From DAOQTX01 sp035340715 (GTDB taxonomy: Bacteria > Bacteroidota > Bacteroidia > AKYH767-A > OLB10), in NCBI GenBank assembly GCA_035340715.1, contig DAOQTX010000004.1:12642-76641 (forward strand): a stretch of DNA of 64,000 nt, read 5' to 3'. The notes under the pieces are model-generated. The model saw only the letters and a list, made by a program, of their open reading frames with translations, had not been told where the DNA came from and made no database searches. Position 1 is the stretch's first letter, and every line of letters begins with the position of its first letter. A program made the translations under genes and the position numbers. Of this stretch, positions 55,801-63,940 are shown piece after piece.

Positions 55801-57837
55801 AGCCAAAGCAACAGGAACAGGCCGAACAATTACTTGTACCGATGCACTTGCCGTACAACCAAAAGCATTGGTAACGGTAACGGTGTATATAATGGTATCG
55901 GGGTCTGAACTGGTATTGTTGTAGGTAATGGTTGGGTTTGCAATGTTCGGATTGCTTAATCCACCAATGGGTGACCACGAATAGGTATTGCCTGCAACCG
56001 GAGTGGTTCCAATGCTAACGCTTGTTGTGCCATTACACAGAGATTGGTTGGTACCCGCATTGGCAACCGGCAATGGATTCACTGTAACCAATGTCGTATC
56101 ACGACTAGAACATCCATTATTACTAGTAGTCACAATGTATGGCGTTACCACAGGATTAGATCCGCCATTAGTTAATGTAACATTAGGATTGCTTATTGAC
56201 GAATTATTCAACCCTAAAGGAGGAGACCAGCTATAAGTGTATCCGGCAGTTGATCCGGTTCCCAAATTGGCATTTGCTCCCGAACAAAAGGTAACATCTG
56301 TACCTGCATTAGATGTTGGCACTGCTTGAAAGAAAACGGTTTTGTTCACCGTTCCCCCGGGACAACCTTGTGCACTGGTTCCCGAGGCTGTAAGTGTTGC
56401 AGGATTGGCCCCGGTCCAATTGACCGTAATGGTTGAACTTGTACCACCACTCACTTGTGTTCCGTTGGTAACCGTCCAATTATAGGTAGCACCGGGTGGA
56501 CCAGCTATAGTGTAGGTATTATTGCTCAACTGATTGGCACAAATGGTATCGGTTCCCTGAATGGCGGCTGTAACAAAAGGCACTACATTGATGGTGTAAA
56601 CCACATTGGTTGTCTTTGCCGGACATCCATTATCAATCGCACTAATGCTGAAAGTATAAGGAGTTGTTTGTCCTTGATTACAGGAAGTAGTCCAACAAAA
56701 TTGACCCGTTACTGTTGAATCACCTTGAATAGGATTCGGTATAATCATTGCAGCAGGATTTACAATCGTGCTGTCGAAAATATTTCCACTATAATTCACA
56801 TAAAGACTATCACCGTTAGGATCGGTAAAGGTGATCGGAAAACACAAAGTTTGGCCTTCAAAAATAGTATAGGTGGTTTGCCCACTTCCACCAACTGCCG
56901 ATAGATTCGGTGCCGGATTAGCGGGACAAGTAATAAATATAAGCTGAAGATCTCTTCGGGTAATTCCTATCAGAACACCATTTCTGTATTCTTGAATCTC
57001 AACTGCAACAACATAGAAACCTGTATTGGGACTTAAATATGAAGTAAGTCCTGTTTGAGGATTCACTGCAGCATAACCTCCCGGCCCAAAGGGTTGTGCT
57101 TGTGTATATGTAGGTGCATACGATACCGGGGGTATAGGAAACACATAGCTTAAAGGAGGAGCAGGTGCCGGATTGGTATTCGATGAAATGCCCCAAAACG
57201 GTGTTACAAATGAGTAAACCAAAGAGTCACCATCGGGATCGTTAGCAGAATTCAAAATAGTAACGGTATCGGCAGTACATAAAAAGGGTACCGGAGCAAC
57301 TGAAAAAGTTGGAGAATTGTTTGATACGTTTGTTGGAGGAATAAATGCGTAGAACGCTTGCCCGGTATTTCCGGGATTGCTGAGATTAACAATATTATTA
57401 TTTCGACAGCAACGATCGATGATCAGGTGATAACCTCCCAACGATGCCGGAACTGAAATTGACACGGAGTAAATTCCTTCTTCCACACACACTGAAGGCA
57501 CAAAAGTACACGAGTCGTTGGCGTTTGGAGGATCAATGATATTTTGTTCTTGCAAAGTCAATACATAAGCCGATTGACGATTCTTTACCGGATTGTTTGG
57601 ATTTAAAAAATCCTGAATATACACTCCAAGATCAACTGTAGTAGGTAGTGCTGCTGATCCGGCTGCACAATAACGATACATTTTTAAGGTAATGGAATAT
57701 TGGTATTGACCGTTACCGGGATTAAATCCGATATAGGAGTAGTATAGATTTCCGCCCATGATATGGGTCGCATTAACCGATTGAGTGATTACAAGTGAAA
57801 AGAAAAAGAACAGAAAAAATTTGAAAAGTTTTTTCAT
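52864..57837 (-). CDS. Giant repetitive surface protein with type B T9SS signal
   Basis: This 1657-residue exported protein opens with a signal peptide and the line THIMGGNLYYSYIG, then a non-repetitive head to about residue 425. Repeats follow in blocks. Four units of about 90 residues hold YTYSWSPPLGLN-type lines. Two units are of the NWATLSNPG type. Three are PKD-like (NWSVSPGNILSGSGSN). Three nearly identical units of about 85 residues hold GGVxYSWxPP and TTTYTVxVTDxNGC. Then comes one PKD domain (FTYEDSVTCAGVTLFFTNTS). Most units carry two cysteines, consistent with an internal disulfide. The end is a type B sorting domain (VFTPNNDGKNDCF, IFNRWGKLVFE). It is the largest gene in the window. 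Confidence 0.9.
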   Translation of the reverse strand: MKKLFKFFLFFFFSLVITQSVNATHIMGGNLYYSYIGFNPGNGQYQYSITLKMYRYCAAGSAALPTTVDLGVYIQDFLNPNNPVKNRQSAYVLTLQEQNIIDPPNANDSCTFVPSVCVEEGIYSVSISVPASLGGYHLIIDRCCRNNNIVNLSNPGNTGQAFYAFIPPTNVSNNSPTFSVAPVPFLCTADTVTILNSANDPDGDSLVYSFVTPFWGISSNTNPAPAPPLSYVFPIPPVSYAPTYTQAQPFGPGGYAAVNPQTGLTSYLSPNTGFYVVAVEIQEYRNGVLIGITRRDLQLIFITCPANPAPNLSAVGGSGQTTYTIFEGQTLCFPITFTDPNGDSLYVNYSGNIFDSTIVNPAAMIIPNPIQGDSTVTGQFCWTTSCNQGQTTPYTFSISAIDNGCPAKTTNVVYTINVVPFVTAAIQGTDTICANQLSNNTYTIAGPPGATYNWTVTNGTQVSGGTSSTITVNWTGANPATLTASGTSAQGCPGGTVNKTVFFQAVPTSNAGTDVTFCSGANANLGTGSTAGYTYSWSPPLGLNNSSISNPNVTLTNGGSNPVVTPYIVTTSNNGCSSRDTTLVTVNPLPVANAGTNQSLCNGTTSVSIGTTPVAGNTYSWSPIGGLSNPNIANPTITYNNTSSDPDTIIYTVTVTNAFGCTASASVQVIVRPVPVALAGTDQIYCSGQSAVIGAPSVPGYTYAWSPPNGLSSTSTSMPTVSLTNVGTTNVTFNYVLTTTWFGCTANDTVAVTIKPLPIADAGANQSVCSGDTVQLGTSTTAGYTYNWSPPGGLSNTTISNPTVIVNNPGPGQSTLSYTVTATLNGCTRNDSVVITINPLPNVAASASQPTICSGFPTTLSASGANSYNWATLSNPGVSIGTGSSITVSPSSTTSYIVTGSSSSNCIDKDTITVTVNPLPIVTASAPNDTICVGDTINLSANGASLYSWALLSSPGTPVGSGSSLQISPVTNTSYIVTGTDGNGCVNRDTIAIVVNPAPTANSILGTLSVCPGVQGVSYWVPSPGAGSLFNWGVLNGNIAFGQGTDTVWINWDSLGQGLVYVIETNQYGCTGDTIWQPVNINIILTPAMPTGISSLCANQASNIIYTTNNTPQSTYNWNIQGGTIISGNGSNTVTVNWNLTGPAIGYLWYEELSITTDTICFGVSDTLAITINPAPTTSAITGPPQVCVFDSTAQLSVSNTSGSSYNWSVSPGNILSGSGSNAITAVWNSSSVYTAYVIETNSFGCVGDTVFTSIIVNPLPAASAGNDTSFCDGNNVQLQAGGGVLYQWSPPQGLNNVNIGNPIANPSSTTTYTVLVTDNNGCSNSDSVIVTVNPLPPADAGADAGVCLGSSITLQASGGVTYSWTPIGSLDNANIPNPVATPSVTTTYTVLVTDANGCEASDSVSIMVFPLPVAVASADTVICDGSAVNLNASGGVVYSWDPPNDLNDPNIANPIATPSATTTYTVTVTDLNGCTDDDDVTINVDPQPEASFTYEDSVTCAGVTLFFTNTSTGANNYIWDFGDGDSSSDMDPIHFYPFEQIGTITLIATYNNCTDTATLSNPVLSLQDYLNGTPNVFTPNNDGKNDCFSLDAIGDFAECSSVRIFNRWGKLVFEKQKGNFCWDGKDTNGKEVAEGVYFYLISVKSEQLQGSVHLFR

Positions 57838-58050
57838 CTGAAAGGGGTTTATTACAAGACGTTAAGTAATGGAATATTCATTAAAGGTAGGATTAATTTG
57901 ATTCATTCTTGCTAACAGAGTTTTACACATAAAATATTGAGCATAAGCGACTCATCTCTGAGCCTAACTTCTATTATTTTACCTATGTCCAATTGGATTA
58001 TTCTGATAAAACCACCAAAAAGATTTCTGCTTTGTATGGCCTTAAATAAA

Positions 58051-58078
58051 AAATCCTGCAATAAAAATTGCAGGATTT
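58051..58078. terminator. Terminator after tRNA-Cys
   Basis: AAATCCTGCAA (58051-58061) and TTGCAGGATTT (58068-58078) form an 11-bp perfect stem with a 6-base loop, with T runs on both flanks. It starts five bases beyond the 3' end of the tRNA on the minus strand. Confidence 0.8.
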
Positions 58079-58083
58079 TTCTG

Positions 58084-58154
58084 AGGTCGCGAGCAGATTT
58101 GAACTGCTGTACAAGGTTTTGCAGACCTCTGCCTAACCACTCGGCCACGCGACC
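58084..58154 (-). tRNA. tRNA-Cys (anticodon GCA)
   Basis: A 71-nt cloverleaf can be folded on the minus strand: acceptor GGTCGCG/CGCGACC (7 bp), D arm GCC/GGC, anticodon arm GAGGT/ACCTT with loop CTGCAAA, a 4-nt variable loop and T arm AGCAG/CTGCT with TTCAAAT. The anticodon is GCA and the discriminator base is U, the Cys identity element. The 3' CCA is not encoded. Confidence 0.97.
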
Positions 58155-58308
58155 ATGTGTTGCCCGGCAAACCTACATGATTTTATTCTTATACACAAAC
58201 CCAACACCCCTAAAATCATATAAGGCATTCAACTCTCATCCCTTCGAATCTAGCAACACAGTTGAATTTTAATTGCCATTATTTTACGTTTTAATGTTTC
58301 AATTGGTT

Positions 58309-58668
58309 TCAATCCTTTTGTACCGACACACGTACACTGGCTTTACCTATAAAACCATTGACCGGAGGATTGTATTTATGAACCAATACCGTTACTTGCG
58401 CGATTCGTTCTTCTTCCTTCAACAAACGTTTTGCAATTCTTCCGGCAACATGCTCAATAAGTTTTGATGTAATGGACATTTCTTCTCTTACAACATCATG
58501 TATAAAACAATAATCAATCGTTTGCGCCAACTCATCACTTTCTATTGCTGTACTTAAATCACAATTCAAATGAACATCGACTGAAAAATTTCCTCCTATT
58601 CTATTTTCTTCCTGCAGACAACCATGATAGGCATAACAGTTAATGCCTTCGATACTTATATCGTACAT
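58309..58668 (-). CDS. folB: Dihydroneopterin aldolase
   Basis: FolB converts dihydroneopterin to 6-hydroxymethyl-dihydropterin in folate synthesis. The 119-residue protein starts MYDISIEGINCYAYHGCLQEE and contains the family lines TIDYCFIHDVV and SKLIEHVAGRIAKRL (catalytic Lys and Glu region). The frame reaches 58692. The ATG at 58668 shares one base with the glnS stop (TGATG), the classical coupled arrangement, and gives the usual length, so I prefer it. Confidence 0.92.
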   Translation of the reverse strand: MYDISIEGINCYAYHGCLQEENRIGGNFSVDVHLNCDLSTAIESDELAQTIDYCFIHDVVREEMSITSKLIEHVAGRIAKRLLKEEERIAQVTVLVHKYNPPVNGFIGKASVRVSVQKD

Positions 58669-60332
58669 CACTTCTTCGATTGTTTTGCCCAAGTATCTTT
58701 CAACTCTACCGTTCGGTTAAATGCGGGTTTCCCCTCGCTTCCACTATCTAAAGTAAAATATCCTTTGCGTAAAAATTGAAAAGCTTCTCCTTCTTTTGCG
58801 TTGCCTAAGTAAGGTTCTGCGACTGCCTTATTGTTTATTTGCAAACTGTCTGGATTGATAAATGTTTTGAAGTCTTCTTCTTGTCCTGCAGGATCTTCGT
58901 GATTAAACAAACGATCGTATAGATTCAATTGTAATGGAATTGCTGTTGAAACATTCACAAAATGCATGGTTCCTTTAACACTCAATCCGCTTTTATCTTC
59001 TCCGCTTTTGCTCTCAGGAAAATAAGTGCAATGAATTTCTGTAATGTTTCCTTGCTCATCCTTAACATAATCATCACAGCGTATGATATAGGCATGTTTC
59101 AATCGCACCATAAGACCAGGCCCGAGTCTGAAATATTTCTTCCCCGGATTTTCCGTAAAGTCTTCCCGCTCAATCCAAATTTCTTTACTGAAAGGTATGT
59201 TCCGATATCCTCCTTTGTCTTCCGCCTCCGGATTGTTTTCTCCTTTAAGCATTTCTACTTGTCCTTCAGGATAATTGGTGATGATTACTTTTACAGGATC
59301 GCTCACAACCATCACGCGCGTTGCAATTTTGTTCAAGTGTTCGCGTACGCAAAATTCCAACAAACTCAAATCAATCACATTGTCTCTTCGTGCTACTCCA
59401 ACCGTATCTATAAAATTTCTAATGCTTTCAGGTGTGTATCCTCTTCTTCTATAACCACTCAAAGTAGGCATGCGCGGATCGTCCCATCCCTGAACTAATT
59501 TTTCATTTACCAATTGCAATAGCAATCGTTTGCTCATCACTGTATAGGACAAGTTTAAACGAGCAAATTCATATTGCCGGCTTGGAAAAATTTCAAGCTG
59601 CTCAATAAACCAATTGTACAGAGGTCGGTGCACTTCAAATTCCATTGTACACATGGAGTGGGTAATGTTTTCAATGCTATCGCTTTGTCCATGTGCAAAA
59701 TCGTACATAGGATAAATGCACCACTGATCGCCTGTTCGATGATGATGTGCATGTTTTATTCGATACATGATAGGATCACGAAGGTGCATATTGGGTGAAG
59801 CCATATCAATTTTAGCACGCAGTACTTTTTCGCCATCCTTAAACACTGCATTGCGCATTTGCTCAAACAAGTTTAGATTTTCTTCTATGCTTCGTTCTCG
59901 GTAAGGTGAGTTCTTACCGGCTTCAGTGGGCGTGCCTTTCATTGCGGCAATCTCTTCTGCACTGCTGTCGTCCACATAGGCCAATCCTTTATTGATCAAC
60001 TTGACTGCATATTGAAATAAGGTTTCAAAATAATCGGATGCATATAATTCGTTCTCCCATTCGAAACCTAACCAACGAATATCTTTTTTAATGCTTTCAA
60101 CATACTCAGTATCTTCGGTAACCGGGTTGGTATCATCAAAACGCAGATTTGTTTTGCCACCAAATTTTTTCGCCATTCCAAAGTTTATACAGATTGCTTT
60201 CGAATGACCGATATGCAAATACCCATTGGGCTCGGGAGGAAAACGCGTATGCACCCTTCCCTGATGCTTGGCCGATTCAACATCCTGACGAATGATCTCT
60301 TCTAAAAAATTACGGTGGCTTTCGTTTGACAT
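58668..60332 (-). CDS. glnS: Glutaminyl-tRNA synthetase
   Basis: This 554-residue class I synthetase charges tRNA-Gln directly. The HIGH motif is PEPNGYLHIGHSKA near residue 36, and the KMSKS counterpart is TVMSKRLLLQL near 270. The catalytic core FDDTNPVTED and the two C-terminal anticodon-binding beta-barrel domains are complete. With gltX also encoded nearby, an indirect Glu-to-Gln amidation route is unnecessary. A -7 element (TATCTTTG) lies 20 bases upstream. The stop is shared with the folB start. Confidence 0.96.
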   Translation of the reverse strand: MSNESHRNFLEEIIRQDVESAKHQGRVHTRFPPEPNGYLHIGHSKAICINFGMAKKFGGKTNLRFDDTNPVTEDTEYVESIKKDIRWLGFEWENELYASDYFETLFQYAVKLINKGLAYVDDSSAEEIAAMKGTPTEAGKNSPYRERSIEENLNLFEQMRNAVFKDGEKVLRAKIDMASPNMHLRDPIMYRIKHAHHHRTGDQWCIYPMYDFAHGQSDSIENITHSMCTMEFEVHRPLYNWFIEQLEIFPSRQYEFARLNLSYTVMSKRLLLQLVNEKLVQGWDDPRMPTLSGYRRRGYTPESIRNFIDTVGVARRDNVIDLSLLEFCVREHLNKIATRVMVVSDPVKVIITNYPEGQVEMLKGENNPEAEDKGGYRNIPFSKEIWIEREDFTENPGKKYFRLGPGLMVRLKHAYIIRCDDYVKDEQGNITEIHCTYFPESKSGEDKSGLSVKGTMHFVNVSTAIPLQLNLYDRLFNHEDPAGQEEDFKTFINPDSLQINNKAVAEPYLGNAKEGEAFQFLRKGYFTLDSGSEGKPAFNRTVELKDTWAKQSKK

Positions 60333-60351
60333 CTTAAAATTCTAATGCCTG

Positions 60352-60359
60352 CAAAGATA
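60352..60359 (-). promoter_or_regulatory. -7 element of glnS-folB
   Basis: TATCTTTG on the minus strand matches TAnnTTTG and lies 20 bases before the glnS ATG. Like the rimP element it is followed by GCAG. No TTG at the usual distance. Confidence 0.45.
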
Positions 60360-60435
60360 CATTAATGAATGAAGATGAATTCACTTCAAAAGCTCTAATA
60401 ATATTTATCTTTAAGCTGATATAAAAATAAACACT

Positions 60436-61053
60436 ATGGCCAACGATAAAAGAGTGGACGCCTACATAAACAAAGCGCCCGACTATGCTAAAGAAATTCT
60501 CCAACACATACGCGCTTTGGTTCATAAAGCAATTCCTGATATTGAAGAAAACATAAAATGGGGAATGCCAGCTTTTGAATATAAAGGTTTTTTGGCCGGA
60601 ATGGCTGCATTTAAAAAACATTGCGTTTTTGGATTTTGGAAAGCCAAATTGTTGAACGACCCTAAAGGATATTTGAGAGAAATAAAAAGTAAAGGCGGTG
60701 ATGCAATGGGAAATATGGGCTGTATAAAAGAGTTAAAAGATCTACCTCCCGATAAAGTACTGATCGATTTTTTAAAACAAGCCAAGAAACTCAACGAGGA
60801 AGGAATAAAAATTGAAAAAACTCAATCGCGCAGTATAAAAAAATTAAACATGCCCGAAGAACTCAGCAAAGCTTTGGCTAAAAATAAAAAGGCTACTGCA
60901 GTGTTTGAAAATTTTAGTCCCAGTCATAAACGCGAATATGCCGAATGGATATCGGAAGCTAAAACAGAAAGCACTCGTTTGAAAAGATTGGACACCGCTA
61001 TGGAATGGATCTCAGAAGGCAAGTCACACAACTGGAAGTATATGAAAAAATAA
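60436..61053 (+). CDS. DUF1801/YdeI family protein
   Basis: This 205-residue cytoplasmic protein has two parts. The N-terminal DUF1801 domain (about 8-120) shows YAKEILQHIRALVHKAIP and ENIKWGMPAFEYKG. The C-terminal helical segment (about 140-200) is of the YdeI/OmdA type (LSKALAKNKKATAVFENFSPSHKREYAEWI). Neither part has a firm biochemical role. The gene diverges from glnS and its stop lies six bases from the end of the convergent gltX gene. Confidence 0.88.
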   Translation: MANDKRVDAYINKAPDYAKEILQHIRALVHKAIPDIEENIKWGMPAFEYKGFLAGMAAFKKHCVFGFWKAKLLNDPKGYLREIKSKGGDAMGNMGCIKELKDLPPDKVLIDFLKQAKKLNEEGIKIEKTQSRSIKKLNMPEELSKALAKNKKATAVFENFSPSHKREYAEWISEAKTESTRLKRLDTAMEWISEGKSHNWKYMKK

Positions 61054-61058
61054 GTTCC

Positions 61059-62600
61059 TTATTTTTCTGCCAATTGAGTTAACGCAAATGCTATTCGTTC
61101 TGAACTTTCTTTTGCACTGAGCAATTCTATCATTGGAAACAAATCGATACCCGAAGCTTGACCACTGATAAAAACACGCAACAATTGCAAAACCTCTCCT
61201 GCTTTTAGTTGATGATCGGCAGCGCATTGTTTGAATTGGCTTTCTGCTTCCGTTGCAGAAACGCCCGAAACATCTTTCCATTGCCGGGATAGTGCAATGA
61301 AAAAAGGTCTTTTGTTTTCATTCCATTTCTTCTCCATTACATTTTGATCGAAGGATTGCGGAGCAGAAAATAAATAAGGTGCCGCTTGTATGATTTCTTG
61401 TTCAAATTCAACACGTGGCTTAACCAAAGCGATCAACTTACATAAAAACGCATCGCTCAATTTATGATCTGTTTGGGTTAAACCATAAGTTTGTATAAAG
61501 TCATCGCGCAAGCGATTGGCAATGTCTTTATCGTTTTCCTGTTGCAACCATTGAGCATTAAACCACCGGCATTTATCGGGATCGAAACGGGCTCCGCTTT
61601 TGTGTACATGATCAAATGAAAAACTATCGATGAGTTCTTGCATGGTAAAAATTTCCTTCTCTGTTCCCGGATTCCAGCCTAAGAATGCCAGCATATTTAC
61701 AAAGGCTTGAGGGGAGTACCCTTTTTCGCGATAGCCGCTTGATGTTTCGCCCGATGAAGGATCGACCCAATTGAGTGGAAAGACCGGAAAGCCCAAACGA
61801 TCGCCATCGCGTTTTGATAGTTTACCATTGCCATCGGGTTTGAGTAATAAAGGGAGATGAGCAAAGGCCGGCATGTTTTTTTCAAGTCCCAAAAAACGAT
61901 AAAGCAATACATGCGCAGGTGCTGAAGGCAACCATTCTTCACCCCGAATGACATGAGTGATTTCCATCAACACATCGTCCACCATGTGGGCTAAATGATA
62001 GGTAGGCATGCCATCGGATTTTAATAAAACTTTATCGTCAATGGTATTGCAAGCAACAGAAAGTGATCCGCGAATGAGATCGTTAAACTCTATCTGACCT
62101 TGATCGGGAACTTTGAGTCGGATGACATACGATTCTGCCGCCTGCAATTTGGCATCGACCTGTGCTTGGCTCAGTGTTAGGCTATTGTTCATGCTCATGC
62201 GAGTGGCTGCGCCATACATAAAAGTTTGTTTTTTTTGCTCGGCTGCTTTTCGGCCTTGATCGAGTTGCTCTACGGTATCGAATGCATAATACGCATGACC
62301 CGACTCGATTAACTGCATGGCATATTTCTTATAGATTTCGGCACGCTCGCTTTGACGGTATGGAGCATGAGGGCCACCTACCGAAACGCCTTCGTGAATT
62401 TTTATTCCTGCCCATTGCAATGCTTGTACAATGTACTCTTCTGCACCGGGCACATAACGGGTTTGATCGGTATCTTCGATACGAAGTATAAAAGTGCCTT
62501 GATGTTTGCAGGCAAAAAGATAGGCATATAAAGCAGTGCGCACTCCACCCATGTGCAAAGGACCGGTAGGCGAAGGAGCAAAACGTGTGCGGATATTCAT
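61059..62600 (-). CDS. gltX: Glutamyl-tRNA synthetase
   Basis: This 513-residue class I synthetase has the opening RFAPSPTGPLHMGGVRTAL at residue 5 (the HIGH-equivalent motif) and KLSKRDGDR near 260 as the KMSKS motif. A C-terminal helical anticodon-binding domain follows. The zinc cysteines of some bacterial GltX proteins are not present. I use the ATG at 62600, because it directly precedes the conserved start; the frame is open ten codons further. Confidence 0.96.
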   Translation of the reverse strand: MNIRTRFAPSPTGPLHMGGVRTALYAYLFACKHQGTFILRIEDTDQTRYVPGAEEYIVQALQWAGIKIHEGVSVGGPHAPYRQSERAEIYKKYAMQLIESGHAYYAFDTVEQLDQGRKAAEQKKQTFMYGAATRMSMNNSLTLSQAQVDAKLQAAESYVIRLKVPDQGQIEFNDLIRGSLSVACNTIDDKVLLKSDGMPTYHLAHMVDDVLMEITHVIRGEEWLPSAPAHVLLYRFLGLEKNMPAFAHLPLLLKPDGNGKLSKRDGDRLGFPVFPLNWVDPSSGETSSGYREKGYSPQAFVNMLAFLGWNPGTEKEIFTMQELIDSFSFDHVHKSGARFDPDKCRWFNAQWLQQENDKDIANRLRDDFIQTYGLTQTDHKLSDAFLCKLIALVKPRVEFEQEIIQAAPYLFSAPQSFDQNVMEKKWNENKRPFFIALSRQWKDVSGVSATEAESQFKQCAADHQLKAGEVLQLLRVFISGQASGIDLFPMIELLSAKESSERIAFALTQLAEK

Positions 62601-62627
62601 AAGAATAAAAAAATAATGTTGGGAGGG

Positions 62628-62635
62628 CAAAGATA
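62628..62635 (-). promoter_or_regulatory. -7 element of gltX
   Basis: TATCTTTG on the minus strand matches TAnnTTTG and lies 27 bases before the gltX ATG. It is the third copy of this exact octamer before a translation gene in the window (rimP, glnS, gltX). Confidence 0.45.
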
Positions 62636-62669
62636 AGCAAGCCAGTGCGAATGTGTTTGCTATTTGTTT

Positions 62670-62702
62670 TTGATGCCATGCATGGAATAGTTTTTACTTT
62701 TG
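62670..62702 (+). promoter_or_regulatory. Promoter with a start codon only four bases downstream
   Basis: TTG (62670-62672), a 22-base spacer and TACTTTTG (62695-62702) fit the Bacteroidota consensus. The ATG of the methyltransferase gene begins at 62707, so the mRNA would be leaderless or nearly so. Confidence 0.5.
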
Positions 62703-62706
62703 TGCG

Positions 62707-63594
62707 ATGCAGTTACTTTATCCGGAAAATTTTACCGACTACTCTTTATTGGATTGCGGAGATTTTTTAAAACTCGAACGCTTTGGTCCGGTCATTACTA
62801 TACGTCCCGAACCTCAAGCGCTTTGGAAACCGGCTATGACTTTACAGCAGTGGAGAGCCAAAGCACATACGGAGTTTGTTTCGCGCAGCGCATCGAGTGG
62901 TGAATGGAAAAAACTAAAAGCGATCCCAGAGGCTTGGGTGATGGATTACAAACCCAAAGGATCGGAGAAGGGTTTTAGAATGCGTCTTGCTTTGACCGCT
63001 TTTAAGCATGTGGGCATTTTTCCTGAACAAGCATCCAACTGGGATTATATTTACTCAGCTGTGAAGGAGTTGCAACAAGAAGGTATTGCTCAAGCACGTG
63101 TGTTGAATTTATTTGCTTATACAGGCGGAGCCTCTTTGGCTGCCCGCCTGGCAGGGGCCGATGTTACCCACCTCGATAGTGTGCGACAAGTGGTGAGTTG
63201 GGCACGCGACAACATGGAGTTGAGTGCACTGACAGATATACGTTGGTTGATTGAAGATGCAATGACCTATGTGCAACGAGAAGTGAAGAGAGGGAAAAAG
63301 TATCATGGAATTATTTTGGACCCTCCGGCATATGGACATGGTACCGATGGAAAGAAATGGAAACTGGAAGAGATGATAGGGCAAATGATGGAGCAGGTGA
63401 AATTGTTGTTGGATGAGAAAAGCTTTTTGGTACTGAATACTTACTCCCTGGGCTACTCGGCTATGGTAGCCGAAAATTTGATGAAAGAGCTGTGGAAAGG
63501 AAAAACTTCGATTGAGTTTGGTGAGTTGTATTTAAAATCGGAGAGCGAAATGAATTTGCCCTTGGGCGTATTTGGACGGGGTAAGAATTATTGA
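62707..63594 (+). CDS. RlmI/RlmK-like SAM-dependent methyltransferase
   Basis: This 295-residue class I methyltransferase has the SAM-binding motif VLNLFAYTGGASLAARLAGA near residue 135 and a catalytic DPPAYGHG motif near 205, which resemble RlmI-type 23S rRNA methyltransferases. The N-terminal 90 residues are shorter than in RlmI and I do not see a PUA domain. An RNA substrate is likely; the base methylated is not known. The stop lies one base from the end of the convergent small gene. Confidence 0.88.
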   Translation: MQLLYPENFTDYSLLDCGDFLKLERFGPVITIRPEPQALWKPAMTLQQWRAKAHTEFVSRSASSGEWKKLKAIPEAWVMDYKPKGSEKGFRMRLALTAFKHVGIFPEQASNWDYIYSAVKELQQEGIAQARVLNLFAYTGGASLAARLAGADVTHLDSVRQVVSWARDNMELSALTDIRWLIEDAMTYVQREVKRGKKYHGIILDPPAYGHGTDGKKWKLEEMIGQMMEQVKLLLDEKSFLVLNTYSLGYSAMVAENLMKELWKGKTSIEFGELYLKSESEMNLPLGVFGRGKNY

Positions 63595-63595
63595 T

Positions 63596-63901
63596 TTATA
63601 CTACCGGAAGATATTGGATGGATACCAATTGCTTGAGAAAATGCTCTCGATTATTGATGCGTATTTCTACAGGTTGTTCGGCCCCTTCGAGTTCCTCGTT
63701 AAACTCTTGATCTAAGTTAGGGATAAAATAAAGATACAATCCTTGTTTGTGAAAGCTGCCACTGAGCACAGTGCCCGAATAAAACTTTAGACGAACGGGA
63801 AAAGGTTTTATCTCGGCAAGAATTTCTTTGTTGGCCATATAGTTTTTTTTCATGGCTTGCATTTGCTTGGCGCTGGGCTTTTTGAATTTGATGTCTTTCA
63901 T
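63596..63901 (-). CDS. Small conserved hypothetical protein
   Basis: I do not recognise a family. The 101 residues are Lys/Glu-rich with a basic N-terminal helix (KDIKFKKPSAKQMQAMKKNYM) and a beta-rich middle (FPVRLKFYSGTVLSGSFHKQGLYLYFIP). No signal peptide, membrane span or metal motif is visible, so a small cytoplasmic protein is likely. It lies alone between the methyltransferase and a truncated gene; no promoter was identified. Confidence 0.65.
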   Translation of the reverse strand: MKDIKFKKPSAKQMQAMKKNYMANKEILAEIKPFPVRLKFYSGTVLSGSFHKQGLYLYFIPNLDQEFNEELEGAEQPVEIRINNREHFLKQLVSIQYLPVV

Positions 63902-63940
63902 ATTAGCATCTTTTATACTTGGAAAGATAATGAATTGATG

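Noticed and set aside
53380..56350. CRISPR-like or satellite repeats
   Set aside because: The repeats are in frame, protein-coding and 85-95 codons long, with no regular short spacers.
57912..58148. 78-codon minus-strand frame
   Set aside because: It runs through the tRNA-Cys gene and its terminator, so it cannot be a real protein.
58962..59498. 178-codon plus-strand frame opposite glnS
   Set aside because: Lies wholly within glnS, whose motifs are intact; product has no recognisable domain.
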